A stretch of 6,264 nucleotides of DNA from Pseudomonadota bacterium. Lineage in GTDB: Bacteria; Pseudomonadota; Gammaproteobacteria; Pseudomonadales; UBA5518. Position numbers and translations under genes: made by a program. Of the stretch, positions 4,465 through 6,264 are shown in pieces. The notes under the pieces were generated by a model that saw only the letters and a program-made list of their open reading frames with translations, was not told the DNA's origin and searched no databases. The stretch covers positions 1 to 6,264 of the forward strand of contig CAUJIL010000067.1 of the NCBI GenBank assembly GCA_963204845.1, given 5' to 3'. The stretch's first letter is position 1. Every line of letters begins with the position of its first letter.

Positions 4465-6264
4465 ATGCGCCGAAGCCGATTCGACAGCACCGAGGCGCGC
4501 GGATTCGCCTGGCGCGCGCTCGCCCTGATCGCACCGTACCTGCTCGAGTACCGCGCGCGGATCGTGCTCGCGCTTGCGTGCCTGGTCGCGGCCAAGGTCG
4601 GCAGCATCTGGGCGCCGTTCCTGCTCAAGCACGCCGTCGACGGCATGAGTGCCGCCGCCGGCGACTGGCTGGCGGCAGCCGCGGGGCTGATCGTGGCCTA
4701 CGGGCTGGCGCGCTTTGCCAACGTGCTGTTCGGCGAGATCCGCGACACGCTGTTCGGCCGTGTCACCGAGCATGCGATGCGCCGCATCGGGCTGCGCGTG
4801 TTCGAGCACCTGCACGCACTCGACCTGGACTTCCACCTCGAACGGCGCACCGGGGGACTCGCGCGCGACATCGAACGCGGCACCAACGGCATCAGCTTCC
4901 TGATGCGATTCTTCGTGTTCAACATCGCGCCGGCGCTGGTCGAAATCGTGGTCGTCGCGGCACTGCTCGCATGGAACTACGGCGTCGGCTACGCAGCGAT
5001 CACGCTGGCCTCGGTGCTGGTCTACGTGGGCTTCTCGGTGGCGACCACCGAGTGGCGCACCGCGTATGTGCGCGAGGCCAACCGCGCGGATTCCGCCAGC
5101 AACACGCTGGCCATCGACAGCCTGCTCAACTACGAAACGGTGAAGTACTTCGGCAACGAGGCGCACGAGGCCCGGCGCTACGACGCGGAGCTCGAACGCT
5201 GGGAGCGCGCGCGGCGGCGCAACCGGCTCACGCTGTTCGCGCTGAACGGCGGCCAGGCGGGGATCGTGGCCTGCGCGATGACCGGCGCCATGCTGCTGGC
5301 AGCCGTCGACGTGAACCGCGCGCGCATGACGATCGGCGATTTCGTGCTGGTCAACGCGTTCATGATGCAGCTGTTCATGCCGCTGAATTTCCTCGGCATG
5401 GTGTATCGCGAGATCAAGGGCTCGCTGGCGGCGATCGAGCAGATGTTCGGCCTGCTCGCGGTGCAGCCGCGCATCACCGACCGGCCCGGCGCGCCGGCGC
5501 TCGCGGTGCGCGGCGCCGAGGTCGAGTTCCGCGGCGTGTCGTTCCGCTACCACCCGGATCGCCCGATCCTCGACGACGTGAGCTTCGCGATCCCCTCGGG
5601 CAGCAAGCTGGCGGTGGTCGGGGCGAGCGGTGCGGGCAAATCGACGCTGGTGAAGCTGCTGTTCCGCTTCCACGACCCCGACGGCGGCGCGGTGCTGATC
5701 GACGGCCAGGACATCCGCGGCGTGACGCAGTCCTCGCTGCGCGCGGCGATCGGCATCGTGCCGCAGGACACCGTGCTGTTCGACGATTCGCTGCTCGAGA
5801 ACATCCGCTTCGGACGCCCCGGGGCCAGCGACGAGGAGGTGCGCGAGGCCGTACGGCTGGCGCATCTGGCGGAGTTCGTCGCCGAGCTCCCGGCGGGTCT
5901 CGCGACCCGCGTCGGCGAACGCGGCCTGAAACTCTCCGGCGGCGAACGCCAGCGGGTCGCGATCGCGCGCACCATCCTCAAGCGCCCGCCGATCCTGGTC
6001 TTCGACGAGGCGACCTCCTCGCTCGACAGCCACTCCGAGCGTCTGATCCTCGACGCGCTGGCCGCGATCGCCACCGGCCACACCAGTCTGGTGATCGCGC
6101 ATCGCCTGTCGACCGTGGTCGACGCCGACCGCATCGTGGTGCTGTCGCATGGACGCGTGGTGGAACAGGGGCGCCATGCAGAACTGCTGGCCGCCGATGG
6201 CGCCTACGCGGCGCTATGGCGCCACCAGCAGTCGGCCGCCGCGTCGTCGTCTGTGCCAGCGGGC
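4465..6264 (+). CDS. atm1: ATM1/HMT1-type half ABC exporter (permease fused to ATPase), C-terminus beyond right edge
   Basis: The frame is open for 600 codons to the window edge. The N-terminal half (about 30-315) has six membrane spans, roughly at 33-53, 67-89, 146-168, 172-193, 257-281 and 290-312. The ATPase domain has Walker A GASGAGKST (386-394), Q-loop Q434, signature LSGGERQ (490-496), Walker B ILVFDEA (510-516), D-loop SSLD (518-521) and switch H546. The ATM1-class block ETVKYFGNEAHE (224-235), the N-x-x-Q in LNGGQ (N261, Q264) and PLNFLGMVYRE (306-316) mark it as kin of mitochondrial Atm1/ABCB7 and Novosphingobium Atm1, inner-membrane homodimers that export glutathione disulfide, glutathione-metal or sulfur-bearing compounds. 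The ATG at 4465 has no good ribosome-binding site (only AGG 4 nt away), but no earlier in-frame start exists before it and the family begins here. The Ala/Ser-rich tail suggests the stop is close beyond the edge. Confidence 0.95.
   Translation, partial: MRRSRFDSTEARGFAWRALALIAPYLLEYRARIVLALACLVAAKVGSIWAPFLLKHAVDGMSAAAGDWLAAAAGLIVAYGLARFANVLFGEIRDTLFGRVTEHAMRRIGLRVFEHLHALDLDFHLERRTGGLARDIERGTNGISFLMRFFVFNIAPALVEIVVVAALLAWNYGVGYAAITLASVLVYVGFSVATTEWRTAYVREANRADSASNTLAIDSLLNYETVKYFGNEAHEARRYDAELERWERARRRNRLTLFALNGGQAGIVACAMTGAMLLAAVDVNRARMTIGDFVLVNAFMMQLFMPLNFLGMVYREIKGSLAAIEQMFGLLAVQPRITDRPGAPALAVRGAEVEFRGVSFRYHPDRPILDDVSFAIPSGSKLAVVGASGAGKSTLVKLLFRFHDPDGGAVLIDGQDIRGVTQSSLRAAIGIVPQDTVLFDDSLLENIRFGRPGASDEEVREAVRLAHLAEFVAELPAGLATRVGERGLKLSGGERQRVAIARTILKRPPILVFDEATSSLDSHSERLILDALAAIATGHTSLVIAHRLSTVVDADRIVVLSHGRVVEQGRHAELLAADGAYAALWRHQQSAAASSSVPAG

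Noticed and set aside
4327..6177. Minus-strand open frame running from 6177 straight into the ABC1 kinase gene, which would give a protein of over 1000 residues
   Set aside because: The upstream 600 codons are the exact antisense of the ATM1-type exporter, are rich in His/Arg/Asp/Ala with no domain, and arise because GC-rich codons leave few stops in antisense frames. The kinase family begins near 4326.

Overview
The window reads as chromosomal DNA of a GC-rich Gram-negative proteobacterium, most likely a gammaproteobacterium. The support is strong G/C bias at third codon positions, a sigma32-type heat-shock promoter, GTAG-type REP palindromes, and proteobacterial forms of YjdM, Hsp20, an ABC1-family kinase and an ATM1-type ABC exporter. 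No tRNA, rRNA, CRISPR array, integrase or transposase gene is visible. The assignment below family level (for example Chromatiales or Xanthomonadales relatives) is inference only.

Layout: (1) 1-319, minus strand: N-terminal part of a classical short-chain dehydrogenase that runs off the left edge. (2) 432-776, plus: a YjdM/PhnA-like zinc-ribbon protein, divergent from the dehydrogenase. (3) 792-1796, plus: a near-consensus sigma32 promoter, a leader of about 130 nt, and two tandem small heat-shock (Hsp20) genes 13 nt apart. (4) 1793-1873: three GTAG-type REP palindromes between convergent genes. The GTAG of the first supplies the TAG stop of the second hsp20 gene, and the GTAG of the third, on the other strand, supplies the TAG stop of the oppositely oriented gene. 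(5) 4326-1870, minus: a two-gene unit with a COQ8/UbiB-like ABC1 kinase first, then an extended SDR (NAD-dependent epimerase/dihydroflavonol reductase-like), 12 nt apart. (6) 4327-4464: a divergent intergenic region with three related small palindromes. (7) 4465-6264, plus: an ATM1/HMT1-type half ABC exporter, open to the right edge at 600 codons and probably nearly complete.

How the parts fit: the hsp20 pair is a self-contained heat-shock operon whose two products are expected to act as holdase chaperones. The ABC1 kinase and ATM1-type exporter are diverging homologues of proteins that in eukaryotes work in or at the mitochondrial inner membrane (coenzyme Q maintenance; glutathione/sulfur-compound export), and they share a possible operator region. 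The extended SDR is probably co-transcribed with the kinase. I see no clear phage, defence or other wholly new system. The most interesting signals are the REP-derived stop codons on both convergent genes with compensatory base changes in the hairpins, and the covarying palindrome set in the divergent promoter.
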